Assembly: GCA_964582085.1 (NCBI GenBank)
Contig: CAZOPV010000023.1
Location: 1 to 20,405 of the forward strand
Length of the DNA stretch: 20,405 nt
Direction of reading: 5' to 3'
DNA from: JADGNF01 sp964582085
GTDB lineage: Archaea > Thermoproteota > Bathyarchaeia > Bathyarchaeales > Bathycorpusculaceae
The notes under the pieces are model-generated. The model did not search any database and had not been told where the DNA came from. It was given only the letters and a program-made list of their open reading frames with translations. Position 1 is the stretch's first letter. Each line of letters opens with the position of its first letter. A program made the position numbers and the translations under genes. Of the stretch, positions 14,736 to 20,405 are shown one piece after another.

Positions 14736-15425
14736 TTAGCGGGCTTTTGTGGCGTCAGCAAACTCGCGAATTATTGTGTATGAGTCATTTGATTTTACGA
14801 TGGCGCTTGCCACCAGTACACCTTGAGCGCCTAACTTCAAAGACACCTTGACGTCTTCGCCATGGCTTATCCCTGCGCCGCAAAGAATTACAGCTTGGTT
14901 GTTGACTTTGCGGACAAGTTTCAGGGTGTTGGTAACTGCTTCAGGTTGCTCCATCGACACCGCAACCCCTGTACCGATAAGTTCAGGCGGTTCAATGCTT
15001 ATGATGTCTGGGTTGAGGTAGGCTACAGCCGCACTAATTTGGGGGTTGCTGGTGCACACACAGCTGATTAAGTCGTATTCTTTTGCAATTTTTATGATGG
15101 CATCAATATCTGCGAGTTTCAATTGTCTTTCAGAGTGGTTGATGAGAGTACCTACTGCACCTGCCTGTTTGATTGAGTCAGCCAGAACGTGCCCTGTATT
15201 GCTGCCTGGTTTGATTGGATCCATGTGCTGGGCAAAAACTGGGATTTCTACAGTTTCAGCCACTGCTTTGATGTCAACAAATTGAGGAGCTACCACGATA
15301 GAGGTAGCGGTTTCTTTGCTGATTTTTTCTGCTTGTTTAGCTAGTTCCACTGCTTTTTTTCCTGTGGCTTCTAGATAAGTTTTAAAATTAATAATTATTA
15401 GAGGCGGTTGAAGCTGAGGCTTCAC
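14736..15425 (-). CDS. tpiA: Triosephosphate isomerase, archaeal type
   Basis: Interconverts dihydroxyacetone phosphate and glyceraldehyde 3-phosphate in glycolysis and gluconeogenesis. At 229 residues it is the short archaeal form, which is usually a tetramer. Catalytic residues are in place: Asn13 and Lys15 in INFKTY, His97 in NHSER, Glu145 in ISIEPPELIGTG with the loop-6 hinge following, and the phosphate-binding GAGIS at 183-187 and QGVLVASAIV near the end. The start is a GTG at 15425, with GGTGA seven bases upstream; no better ATG exists. It is the first gene of an operon with DUF89 and the debranching enzyme. A T-rich terminator of the upstream methylglyoxal synthase gene and a TTATTAATAAT stretch (minus strand, about 15455-15466) suggest a separate promoter. 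Confidence 0.95.
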   Translation of the reverse strand: MKPQLQPPLIIINFKTYLEATGKKAVELAKQAEKISKETATSIVVAPQFVDIKAVAETVEIPVFAQHMDPIKPGSNTGHVLADSIKQAGAVGTLINHSERQLKLADIDAIIKIAKEYDLISCVCTSNPQISAAVAYLNPDIISIEPPELIGTGVAVSMEQPEAVTNTLKLVRKVNNQAVILCGAGISHGEDVKVSLKLGAQGVLVASAIVKSNDSYTIIREFADATKAR

Positions 15426-15479
15426 TTATGTTTCACCGCCATAGGTTTAATTTTGATTATTAATAACAGTTTGCATTGT

Positions 15480-15501
15480 AAAAAATAAAAAAGAATAAAA
15501 A
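15480..15501 (-). terminator. Oligo-T terminator after methylglyoxal synthase
   Basis: On the minus strand, within about 15 bases of the mgsA-like stop, come three successive T runs (T5, T6 and T6, broken by single A or AT/TC steps). Oligo-T tracts without a strong hairpin are the usual archaeal intrinsic terminator. It separates mgsA from the tpiA operon. Confidence 0.6.
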
Positions 15502-15516
15502 GGGAACATGTTTGCC

Positions 15517-15984
15517 TTAGATGTTCTTGTCTTTGAAACGATGGCGGTAAGAGTAATAGTCAGGAATTATGCGCAGGTAGGTTTGGTTCATCAAGGGGGA
15601 GCTTATTATGAAGTCGGCGGATGATCGGTTGCATGCTACAGGAATGTTCCAAACAACAGCTAAGCGAAGCAGGGCTTTAATGTCTGGATCGTGAGGCAAA
15701 GGCTCCAATGGATCCCAGAAGAATATGAGAAAGTCTATGGCACCTTCTGCTATTCGCGCACCTATCTGTTGGTCGCCGCCTAGTGGTCCACTCTGGAGTT
15801 TGGTTATTTTTGAGCCGAGTTCTTTTTCTAGGATATCGCCAGTTGTGCCTGTAGCAAACAACTCGTGTTTAAGTAGGGTGCCTTTGTTGAATTTGACCCA
15901 TTCCAGCAAATCTGCTTTTTTGTTATCGTGGGCAATTAATGCAATTTTCTTTTTTTCTTCTATGGGGGCGACTTTGCCGTTCAT
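15517..15984 (-). CDS. mgsA: Methylglyoxal synthase
   Basis: Converts dihydroxyacetone phosphate to methylglyoxal and phosphate, bypassing lower glycolysis when phosphate is short or sugar phosphates accumulate. The 155-residue length is normal. Active-site and phosphate-binding residues fall at the same numbers as in the Escherichia coli enzyme as I recall it: His19, Asp20, Lys23, the TGTTG segment at 45-49, SGPLGGDQQIG at 65-75 with catalytic Asp71, Asp91 in FWDPLEPLPHDPD, His98 and Asp101. The ATG at 15984 has GGTGA seven bases upstream. It is encoded just upstream of triosephosphate isomerase, which acts on the same substrate, but a terminator lies between them. Methylglyoxal synthase is uncommon in archaea, so transfer from bacteria at some time is likely; codon use looks like its neighbours. 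Confidence 0.95.
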   Translation of the reverse strand: MNGKVAPIEEKKKIALIAHDNKKADLLEWVKFNKGTLLKHELFATGTTGDILEKELGSKITKLQSGPLGGDQQIGARIAEGAIDFLIFFWDPLEPLPHDPDIKALLRLAVVWNIPVACNRSSADFIISSPLMNQTYLRIIPDYYSYRHRFKDKNI

Positions 15985-16007
15985 TTTTGATTCACCAATC
16001 TGATTTT

Positions 16008-16029
16008 AGGCATGTGTGGCAACGTGCCT
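16008..16029. repeat. Imperfect inverted repeat upstream of mgsA
   Basis: AGGCATGT, six bases, ACGTGCCT: 8-bp arms with one mismatch. It lies 24 bases upstream of the mgsA ATG, in the region shared with the divergent membrane-protein gene, so it may be a regulator site or an mRNA leader hairpin. Confidence 0.4.
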
Positions 16030-16086
16030 ATAACCGTTTGTACTGTATCTTGCGTGGGTAGACAATGTTTTAAGCATTTCAGTAAA

Positions 16087-16101
16087 TCTTAAATGTTAAG
16101 A
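16087..16101. repeat. TCTTAA-ATG-TTAAGA palindrome over a TATA-like element
   Basis: Perfect 6-bp arms with a 3-base spacer. The TTAAA inside could be the TATA element for the membrane-protein gene that begins at about 16115, so bound regulator would mask it. Read by eye only. Confidence 0.35.
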
Positions 16102-16114
16102 TACTAATGATTAG

Positions 16115-16795
16115 GTGGGGGGTAATACGAGCACGAGCGCATTGAAAAGTTTAGCCCAGGGCTTTCTTGCAATGGCAGCGTTCATCTGGATCTCCAATGT
16201 GATAACTCTCACGAGGTTAGGTGACGCCTGGCTTGGTTTGCTCTATTTCCTGATTTTCCTTATACCTGCGTCAACAGCAGTAATTTTGAGGTTGAACCGA
16301 AAAAAATTCGTCACGGGTTTTAGTCGAGATGAAAAACTGCGGCGCTTCATGTTTGCACTGCAGGGTGTGGCGTGGGCTTGTTGGATGTATGACCTTGCCA
16401 CAACGTGTTACGCTATAGACGTAGCCCGTTTGGCAACAGAGATTAATCCACTAGGGTGGCCTTTGGGAATTTTGGGGGCTTTAGCATATTATGGTCCCAC
16501 ATTGGTTATGATGTATATTTTATTGTTTAGGATTAAACAAAAATTGTCTCTTTATGCTGGCGCCGTGTTGTCAGCTGTTGCTTTATTTATGGGTTCGATG
16601 AATTTTAATGCTGGCGCATTAAACTTTCAGGTGTTTATTTCTACAGCTTACATCATGCCTGAAATCCGCTTCAACTTACTTTCTCTGGTATTAGTTGTAG
16701 ACGTTATCTCCATCCTAACTATAACATGTATTTACTGTAAGAATTTGCTCCCTGTCTGCAAAAAATTTTTGAAAATTTGTTTGCCGCTAAGATAA
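16115..16795 (+). CDS. Polytopic membrane protein with DUF5658-like motif
   Basis: A 226-residue protein with about six hydrophobic segments (roughly residues 13-34, 39-58, 78-100, 113-137, 147-165 and 183-205). Between them is a basic loop (RLNRKKFVTGFSRDEKLRR, 59-77). The third and fourth segments carry Asp93-Leu-Ala-Thr-Thr97 followed by Glu109-Ile-Asn-Pro112-Leu-Gly, the same polar motif as in the small protein encoded at 5759-6109. Function is unknown; polar residues within membrane segments hint at binding a ligand or ion. The start is uncertain: GTG at 16115 follows a TATA-like palindrome by only about 20 bases, and an in-frame TTG at 16142 or ATG at 16172 would also leave all predicted helices largely intact. 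It is divergent from mgsA. Confidence 0.75.
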   Translation: MGGNTSTSALKSLAQGFLAMAAFIWISNVITLTRLGDAWLGLLYFLIFLIPASTAVILRLNRKKFVTGFSRDEKLRRFMFALQGVAWACWMYDLATTCYAIDVARLATEINPLGWPLGILGALAYYGPTLVMMYILLFRIKQKLSLYAGAVLSAVALFMGSMNFNAGALNFQVFISTAYIMPEIRFNLLSLVLVVDVISILTITCIYCKNLLPVCKKFLKICLPLR

Positions 16796-17010
16796 TCATG
16801 TTAGCTTGGATCATAGAGATGGGTTTTAGATTATCTTTGATTATGAGGCGAAATAGCTAAACCAAAACATGCTCTGAAGGGCAACAGGTGTCTTAATGCA
16901 GGACCTCAACGGCGTCAAAGGTTACTTTCGATGGATTTTTGATTTTTGACGGATGCTGCTACTATCTCCGTTATCTCCAAGCTAAAAAATTAGCGGTCAA
17001 AAAGGTTAAC

Positions 17011-17487
17011 TTATAGTCGTTTTGTCATGACGTAGGCATCTTCGCCATCGCTGTAGTAGCCGCTAATTGTTCTTGATACCTCTAATCCGAGTTTCTTGTA
17101 CAATTCAATACCCGCTTGATTGGTAACTCGCACCTCAAGGAAAATCTGCTTAGCTTTATAGTACGCCATACCTGTAATAGCTGTCTTAATCAGTGCAGTT
17201 GCTACTCCTTTCCGTCTGCTTTTCGGCATAACTGCGATGGAAACCACATGTCCCTTCCGCACCAAACCCCCCAAACCCATGTTTGACAAGCCCACTTCGA
17301 TACGGCACATTATGTAACCTGTTATTTCGCCGTTTTCTTCCGCTACGATAAAGGTTTCAGGGAAACGTTGGTGCAGATCCATAAAGAACATGTCAGTGTA
17401 GTTTTCAGGCAAACAGAGACGGTTAATTCGCATTACAGCCTGAAGGTCGTCAGGGGTGAACTTTCTGAGCGTAAAGGTCTGTTGCAT
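17011..17487 (-). CDS. RimI/Ard1-type GNAT N-acetyltransferase
   Basis: A 158-residue GNAT protein that probably transfers acetyl from acetyl-CoA to protein N-termini. The fold order is normal: N-terminal LRKFTPDDL, FIVAEENGEITGYIM, motif A HVVSIAVMPKSRRKGVATALI (residues 80-100) with the CoA-binding RRKGVA loop, motif B IFLEVRVTNQAGIELYKKLGL, and a terminal YYSDGEDAYVMTKRL. These features match archaeal RimI/Naa10-like N-alpha-acetyltransferases better than antibiotic or spermidine acetyltransferases. The ATG at 17487 has an AAGAAGG-like site upstream. It lies 51 bases after the LarA gene on the same strand and may be cotranscribed, without an obvious functional link. Bases 16796-17010, between this gene and the membrane-protein gene, show no recognisable element. 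Confidence 0.9.
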   Translation of the reverse strand: MQQTFTLRKFTPDDLQAVMRINRLCLPENYTDMFFMDLHQRFPETFIVAEENGEITGYIMCRIEVGLSNMGLGGLVRKGHVVSIAVMPKSRRKGVATALIKTAITGMAYYKAKQIFLEVRVTNQAGIELYKKLGLEVSRTISGYYSDGEDAYVMTKRL

Positions 17488-17538
17488 ATATTCGCCTTCT
17501 TAACCTTGAATTTCTGGAGGGAACTTAAAGTTTACGTT

Positions 17539-18843
17539 TTATATCGGTTCAACTGCTTGAGGGGTCTCTTCAACTGAGACTTTAACTTCTGGCAAGGTGA
17601 AATTGCCGTACGGCATTGCCCAAACTCGCGCCGCTCTTCCTACAATTGTAAATGCTTCTTCTAAGGCATCATTTACAGCTCTTGCAGTTTTCAATTTGAA
17701 GACGTTGGTTGCATAGTAATCGGGCAAAGCAGAAACCAGAATAATCTGGTGATTACTCAGCGCTTTAAGCAGGTAATACGCTTTATGTCCGCCGATAACA
17801 AAGTTACGTTTGATTTCACGCTCTACCGCTTTCAAGTCGCCAAAGCGCATCATCCAATCATAAAAAACCTGATTTCCATGCCCCTCAGGGCATTCTGCAA
17901 CCAATACAATAACGCCGCCACGTTTTACCGCTTCTAAAGAGGCATCTATCGCCTTGTACGCTTGATATAAATTAATATCTGCAGGAAATCCGCCGCAACT
18001 AACAACAACTATATCCGCTCGGCGATCAACCGCTACACGGTACATTTCATCAACAAGCTTAACTGCCTCAAAGAAAGCTTGCTCTAGATCTCCAGCAAAG
18101 GCCTTAACAATTTGACCTTTACTGTTGGTCACAACATTCAAAATGAAATCAACTTTTGCAAGTTTCGCAGCTTCATTCATGTCCTCATTTACAGGGTTGC
18201 CGACTAAAATGCCGGGGCGAGAGTTGGTATGCAGCATCAACGCATGATTATGCTTTATTGTTTCTTCGCCAGAAATTGCAGGTAGCACGCTTTTCCGTCC
18301 TCCACTGTAACCAGCGTAATAATGGAAATCCACATCTCCAAGCAGAACCTTAACGTCAGCTTCCGCGAAAACCCGGTTCAAATAAACCTTGTTTCCATAC
18401 CGAGTATTACCTATGTGCACGAGGTCTGGAGCTTTACAGTCATGGCTTATAGTTTTGACTCGTTTGAAAACTTCTTCTCCGACGATTCCAACGGCTTCTT
18501 CAGGTGTAACTGGTCTGTGGGTACCTGTGCCAAAAATCACCACGATGTTTTCATCTTTGACTCCTGCCAAGTTTAATTCGTTAAGCACAGGCAGGAGCAT
18601 CACTTCAGTTGGTGTCCGCCGTGTAGCGTCATTAACAACTATAGCGACCTTACTTTCTGGTAAGGCAATTTCGCTGAGGCGCTTGTTGCCTACAGGAATT
18701 GGTTCTTTTAGGGCACGTTCAACCTCTGCCCTTGCATCTGGACAACCAGCGCGTTCCTTGGGTTCAATTGAGCCAAGAAGATTTCGAGCTTGAACCCTCA
18801 CACAGACATCAGTTTTCCCGTAAGGGAGCCATACGTCAACCAT
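17539..18843 (-). CDS. larA: LarA-type nickel-pincer lactate racemase family protein
   Basis: A 434-residue LarA (DUF2088) protein. All residues known to matter in the lactate racemase are present at nearly the same numbers: Asp72 and Arg75 in NDATRRTP, His109 in GTGTHRP, His134, His174 in DVDFHYYAGYSGG, the cofactor-attached lysine Lys184 in GRKSVLPA, and His200 in KHNHALM. The family uses a nickel-pincer nucleotide cofactor to interconvert stereoisomers of 2-hydroxy acids; lactate is the founding substrate, but family members also use malate, phenyllactate or sugar acids. The cofactor genes larB, larC and larE are not in this window and must be elsewhere. No signal peptide. The ATG at 18843 lacks a clear ribosome binding site; CTTAAATTATG upstream (about 18855-18866) looks like a promoter element. 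It may be cotranscribed with the acetyltransferase gene 51 bases downstream. Confidence 0.9.
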   Translation of the reverse strand: MVDVWLPYGKTDVCVRVQARNLLGSIEPKERAGCPDARAEVERALKEPIPVGNKRLSEIALPESKVAIVVNDATRRTPTEVMLLPVLNELNLAGVKDENIVVIFGTGTHRPVTPEEAVGIVGEEVFKRVKTISHDCKAPDLVHIGNTRYGNKVYLNRVFAEADVKVLLGDVDFHYYAGYSGGRKSVLPAISGEETIKHNHALMLHTNSRPGILVGNPVNEDMNEAAKLAKVDFILNVVTNSKGQIVKAFAGDLEQAFFEAVKLVDEMYRVAVDRRADIVVVSCGGFPADINLYQAYKAIDASLEAVKRGGVIVLVAECPEGHGNQVFYDWMMRFGDLKAVEREIKRNFVIGGHKAYYLLKALSNHQIILVSALPDYYATNVFKLKTARAVNDALEEAFTIVGRAARVWAMPYGNFTLPEVKVSVEETPQAVEPI

Positions 18844-18999
18844 CAGGCATCACGGACATAATTTAAGACACTTCTTAAGCAGCTATTAAGCCTTATCACA
18901 ACCCCTCCTTCTCACCTTTTTTATTTATGAAAGTTGGTTTAAGCGTAAAAACGTAAGCACAAAACAAAATCGTAGACTGCGCACACTTCTGCGTTTAAC

Positions 19000-19410
19000 A
19001 TGAACCTTTTTAATAGACGGTTACATTGGCTATGTCGGCGACTTTGGATGGCGTATCTGAGAAAAGAGAACGAAATAATTGAAATGGATTACCCGTTGAA
19101 CAAGGTTTGGGAGGCTATCCAGAAAGTGATCATCGCCCTGCAATGGACCGTAGAAGAAACAAAAGAATCAGAGCATAAGATAAAAGCAAAAACCAAAAAA
19201 ACCTTTATGTCCTACAGCTCACTTTTCTTGGTTACTGCAGAGGCTATTAAAGAAAACGTCACTCGCGTCCAAATCTCAGCGGAAACGCCGGTCACAACCC
19301 TCACCGCCATCGCTGATTTTGGTAAAACAAAAGAAAGGCTTAACCTGTTTCTCTCCACACTATCAAATCACCTGTCACCTCAGCCAAAAACAAGTAATAC
19401 ACGTCCATAA
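19000..19410 (+). CDS. Small conserved-looking alpha/beta protein of unknown function
   Basis: A protein of up to 136 residues. The part that looks conserved starts near residue 29: MDYPLNKVWEAIQKVIIALQ, a helix, then alternating strands (WTVEETKESEHKIKAKT, SSLFLVTAEAIKENVTRVQIS) and a terminal helix with ADFGKTKERLNLFLSTLSNHL. The helix, strands, helix order with a DxGKxKE segment recalls small START-like or DUF-type lipid-binding folds, but I cannot name a family. The first 16 residues (with RRLHWLCRRLW) look unlike coding sequence, so ATG 19048 or 19084 could be the true start; no Shine-Dalgarno helps. No signal peptide or membrane segment is seen. It stands alone, divergent from the LarA gene. 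Confidence 0.65.
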   Translation: MNLFNRRLHWLCRRLWMAYLRKENEIIEMDYPLNKVWEAIQKVIIALQWTVEETKESEHKIKAKTKKTFMSYSSLFLVTAEAIKENVTRVQISAETPVTTLTAIADFGKTKERLNLFLSTLSNHLSPQPKTSNTRP

Positions 19411-20118
19411 ACAAAACAGATGTTAACGAATCGCCCAAAAAGTGGAATGGCGGAAAAATTCCAACGCCAGCAAGCCACAAAGAGGACGAGAAACCACCAT
19501 GTGGGGGAATGGCACGAGTGTATTGCGACTTGGTAGGCGCTGGTTCCGCCAAAGCACATGTTTTATCCATGCTTTCAGAGTCGGCACTACCATAATACGT
19601 TTGGAAGTGATAAAATATTTTGTGTGTAATCTAAACCTGCGACAAACTGTTGCCGTGTGGGGTAGCTTGAGGTTTTTGCTGCTGCATTGAAGACCTTGTA
19701 GACGCAGGATCTGGATAAAAGCTGGGTTATATGCATCGTAAGAATTAATACTAAGTTCATAGCTTGCTTTTGTAGGTTAGGCTGAACACCAGAATTTGAA
19801 GAAAGTTATATTTTAGTTTTAAAATCACGCGCTTTTGTCAGATAAGCAACAAGTATCTATCTTAACACTCTGCCTTATCAAAAAAGTCTTCTGAATACTT
19901 GTTATCGTCTGAATCTCCCCACATCTTACTCTTGCAAGGAACTACAATTCTCACAGCCAAGGACGCTCTCATCAGAATTTATACTCAAACAATTAACAAT
20001 CCATTTCGATATTCAGTACCCGACCGGCGCATCGTTCCCCTTTTGCTTCAACAGAAATTCATCCTACATTTTTACAAAAGCAATTCTCTAACATAGTTGT
20101 CCAGAGCCCAGAATACGA
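19411..20118. other. Long gap with possible structured RNA and inverted repeats
   Basis: No supported protein gene. The short open frames here lack ribosome binding sites and do not look like proteins. Bases 19442-19557 are more G+C-rich than the flanks and can form nested helices: TGGCGGAA (19448-19455) with TTCCGCCA (19544-19551), then CCAGC (19467-19471) with GCTGG (19539-19543). Bases 19841-19906 hold GATAAG/CTTATC and AACAAGTAT/ATACTTGTT pairs. The remainder is A+T-rich without visible features. Confidence 0.5.
19442..19557. ncRNA. Candidate structured RNA (unassigned)
   Basis: An 8-bp outer helix (19448-19455 with 19544-19551) stacks on a 5-bp helix (19467-19471 with 19539-19543), with GTG/CAC pairing outside (19442-19444, 19555-19557) and a small hairpin CCAC-CAT-GTGG (19494-19504) inside. 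It is not a tRNA, 5S RNA or SRP RNA, and I see no RNase P core. The strand is not determined. This is pairing seen by eye, with no covariation evidence. Confidence 0.25.
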
Positions 20119-20244
20119 CTACAGCAAAAAGAAGTCTCGACATAAGAACCCAAAAGCACTATTTTTATGCTTAGGAGTAGCGCCGCCGAAAGGATGCGAC
20201 GTGATATTCTTGAATCTACACTGGAGTGTTTTTAGTTTGTTCAA
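20119..20244 (-). CDS. Possible 41-residue protein, translationally coupled
   Basis: A short frame starting with TTG whose bases overlap the TGA of the upstream gene by four. A perfect AGGAGG (20252-20257) sits seven bases upstream of the TTG, inside the end of the upstream coding region. The 41-residue product (starting NKLKTLQCRFKN and ending LCRDFFLL) has two Cys and HPFGGATPKHK in the middle, matches nothing I know, and has no membrane segment. The strong signal and the overlap argue for translation; the lack of a recognisable protein argues for caution. The AGGAGG could also be a chance reading of Gln-Glu-Ala codons. Confidence 0.35.
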   Translation of the reverse strand: MNKLKTLQCRFKNITSHPFGGATPKHKNSAFGFLCRDFFLL

Positions 20245-20405
20245 TTTTTAGCCTCCTGTTTTATCAGTTCTTTAAGCTGATTTGCGAGCACGTTTAGCTG
20301 GTGGTTCTCTAGTTCTGCTGGGTTGCTGTGGGTTGTAGCGCCTTGGGCGAGTGCGTCTCTGGTGAGTATCTGTTCGGGGTTCATTCCCCATGCGCGTATG
20401 ATTTC
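20241..20405 (-). CDS. 3' end of an unidentified gene (runs off the right edge)
   Basis: The frame is open from the window edge to TGA at 20241, giving the last 54 residues of a protein. The fragment begins EIIRAWGMNPEQILTRDALA and ends in an amphipathic helix rich in Gln, Leu and Lys (LNVLANQLKELIKQEAKN). Codon use and amino acid balance look genuine. The GMNPEQILTRDAL segment vaguely recalls tails of archaeal tyrosine recombinases (integrases), but this is memory of a pattern only, and no catalytic residues are in view. A 41-codon frame overlaps its stop. Confidence 0.65.
   Translation of the reverse strand, partial: EIIRAWGMNPEQILTRDALAQGATTHSNPAELENHQLNVLANQLKELIKQEAKN

Noticed and set aside
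18389..18793. 134-codon plus-strand frame
   Set aside because: Antisense shadow of the LarA gene, whose active-site residues are intact on the other strand.
19340..19690. Open frames on both strands (76 and 82 codons) over the candidate RNA
   Set aside because: No ribosome binding sites, no protein-like pattern; the G+C-rich paired structure explains the lack of stops equally well.
19899..20096. 65-codon plus-strand frame
   Set aside because: TTG or weak start, no ribosome binding site, no recognisable pattern.
1..20405. CRISPR array, transposase or insertion-sequence ends
   Set aside because: No regularly spaced repeats and no transposase-like protein were seen; the edge fragment at 20241-20405 is too short to call an integrase.

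Overview
The window looks like chromosomal DNA of an archaeon, most plausibly a mesophilic member of the Bathyarchaeia or a related TACK lineage. The archaeal call rests on A/T-rich TATA-like boxes about 36 bases upstream of all three tRNA genes, GGTGA-type ribosome binding sites, oligo-T tracts acting as terminators, a short (about 229-residue) archaeal-type triosephosphate isomerase, a stand-alone JAMM protein, and an archaeal-type amylo-alpha-1,6-glucosidase. The finer placement is inference from gene content and could be wrong. No rRNA, CRISPR array, insertion sequence or plasmid backbone was seen.

Layout. Bases 1-650 hold no convincing gene and begin with a G+T-rich stretch. A CPA-type cation/proton antiporter (654-1838) is followed by a tightly spaced pair: a small unknown protein and an ATP-cone/Mrr-like nuclease/helix-hairpin-helix protein (1961-3132). 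Converging on it are an M16 zinc peptidase and a UspA protein, each with operator-like repeats at its promoter. From 5174 to 7119 come tRNA-Val(GAC), a 4-oxalocrotonate tautomerase-like protein, a small membrane protein, and an HExxH metallopeptidase and a JAMM protein whose 3' ends overlap by 46 bases, then tRNA-Ser(TGA). Bases 7177-10212 encode two complex-I-type proton-pumping subunits (NuoM/FpoM- and NuoN/FpoN-like) as a two-gene operon, followed by tRNA-Ser(GCT).

Bases 10725-15984 form a carbohydrate region: a GalT-family nucleotidyltransferase, converging on an operon of triosephosphate isomerase, DUF89 phosphatase and debranching enzyme, with methylglyoxal synthase upstream behind its own terminator. 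Bases 16115-18843 hold a second membrane protein sharing a motif with the first, a RimI-type acetyltransferase and a LarA-type lactate racemase homologue. The right end has a small unknown protein, a roughly 700-base stretch with a possible structured RNA, and the 3' end of an unidentified gene with a translationally coupled 41-codon ORF.

How the genes may work together: the debranching enzyme and GalT homologue suggest glycogen or alpha-glucan and sugar-nucleotide turnover. Triosephosphate isomerase and methylglyoxal synthase both act on dihydroxyacetone phosphate, and DUF89 proteins can dephosphorylate stray sugar phosphates. A methylglyoxal-to-lactate route could end at the LarA homologue, but the middle enzymes and the Lar cofactor genes are not in the window. 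The most unusual items are the ATP-cone nuclease with its small partner, the divergent NuoN-like subunit, the archaeal methylglyoxal synthase, and the promoter-proximal repeats.
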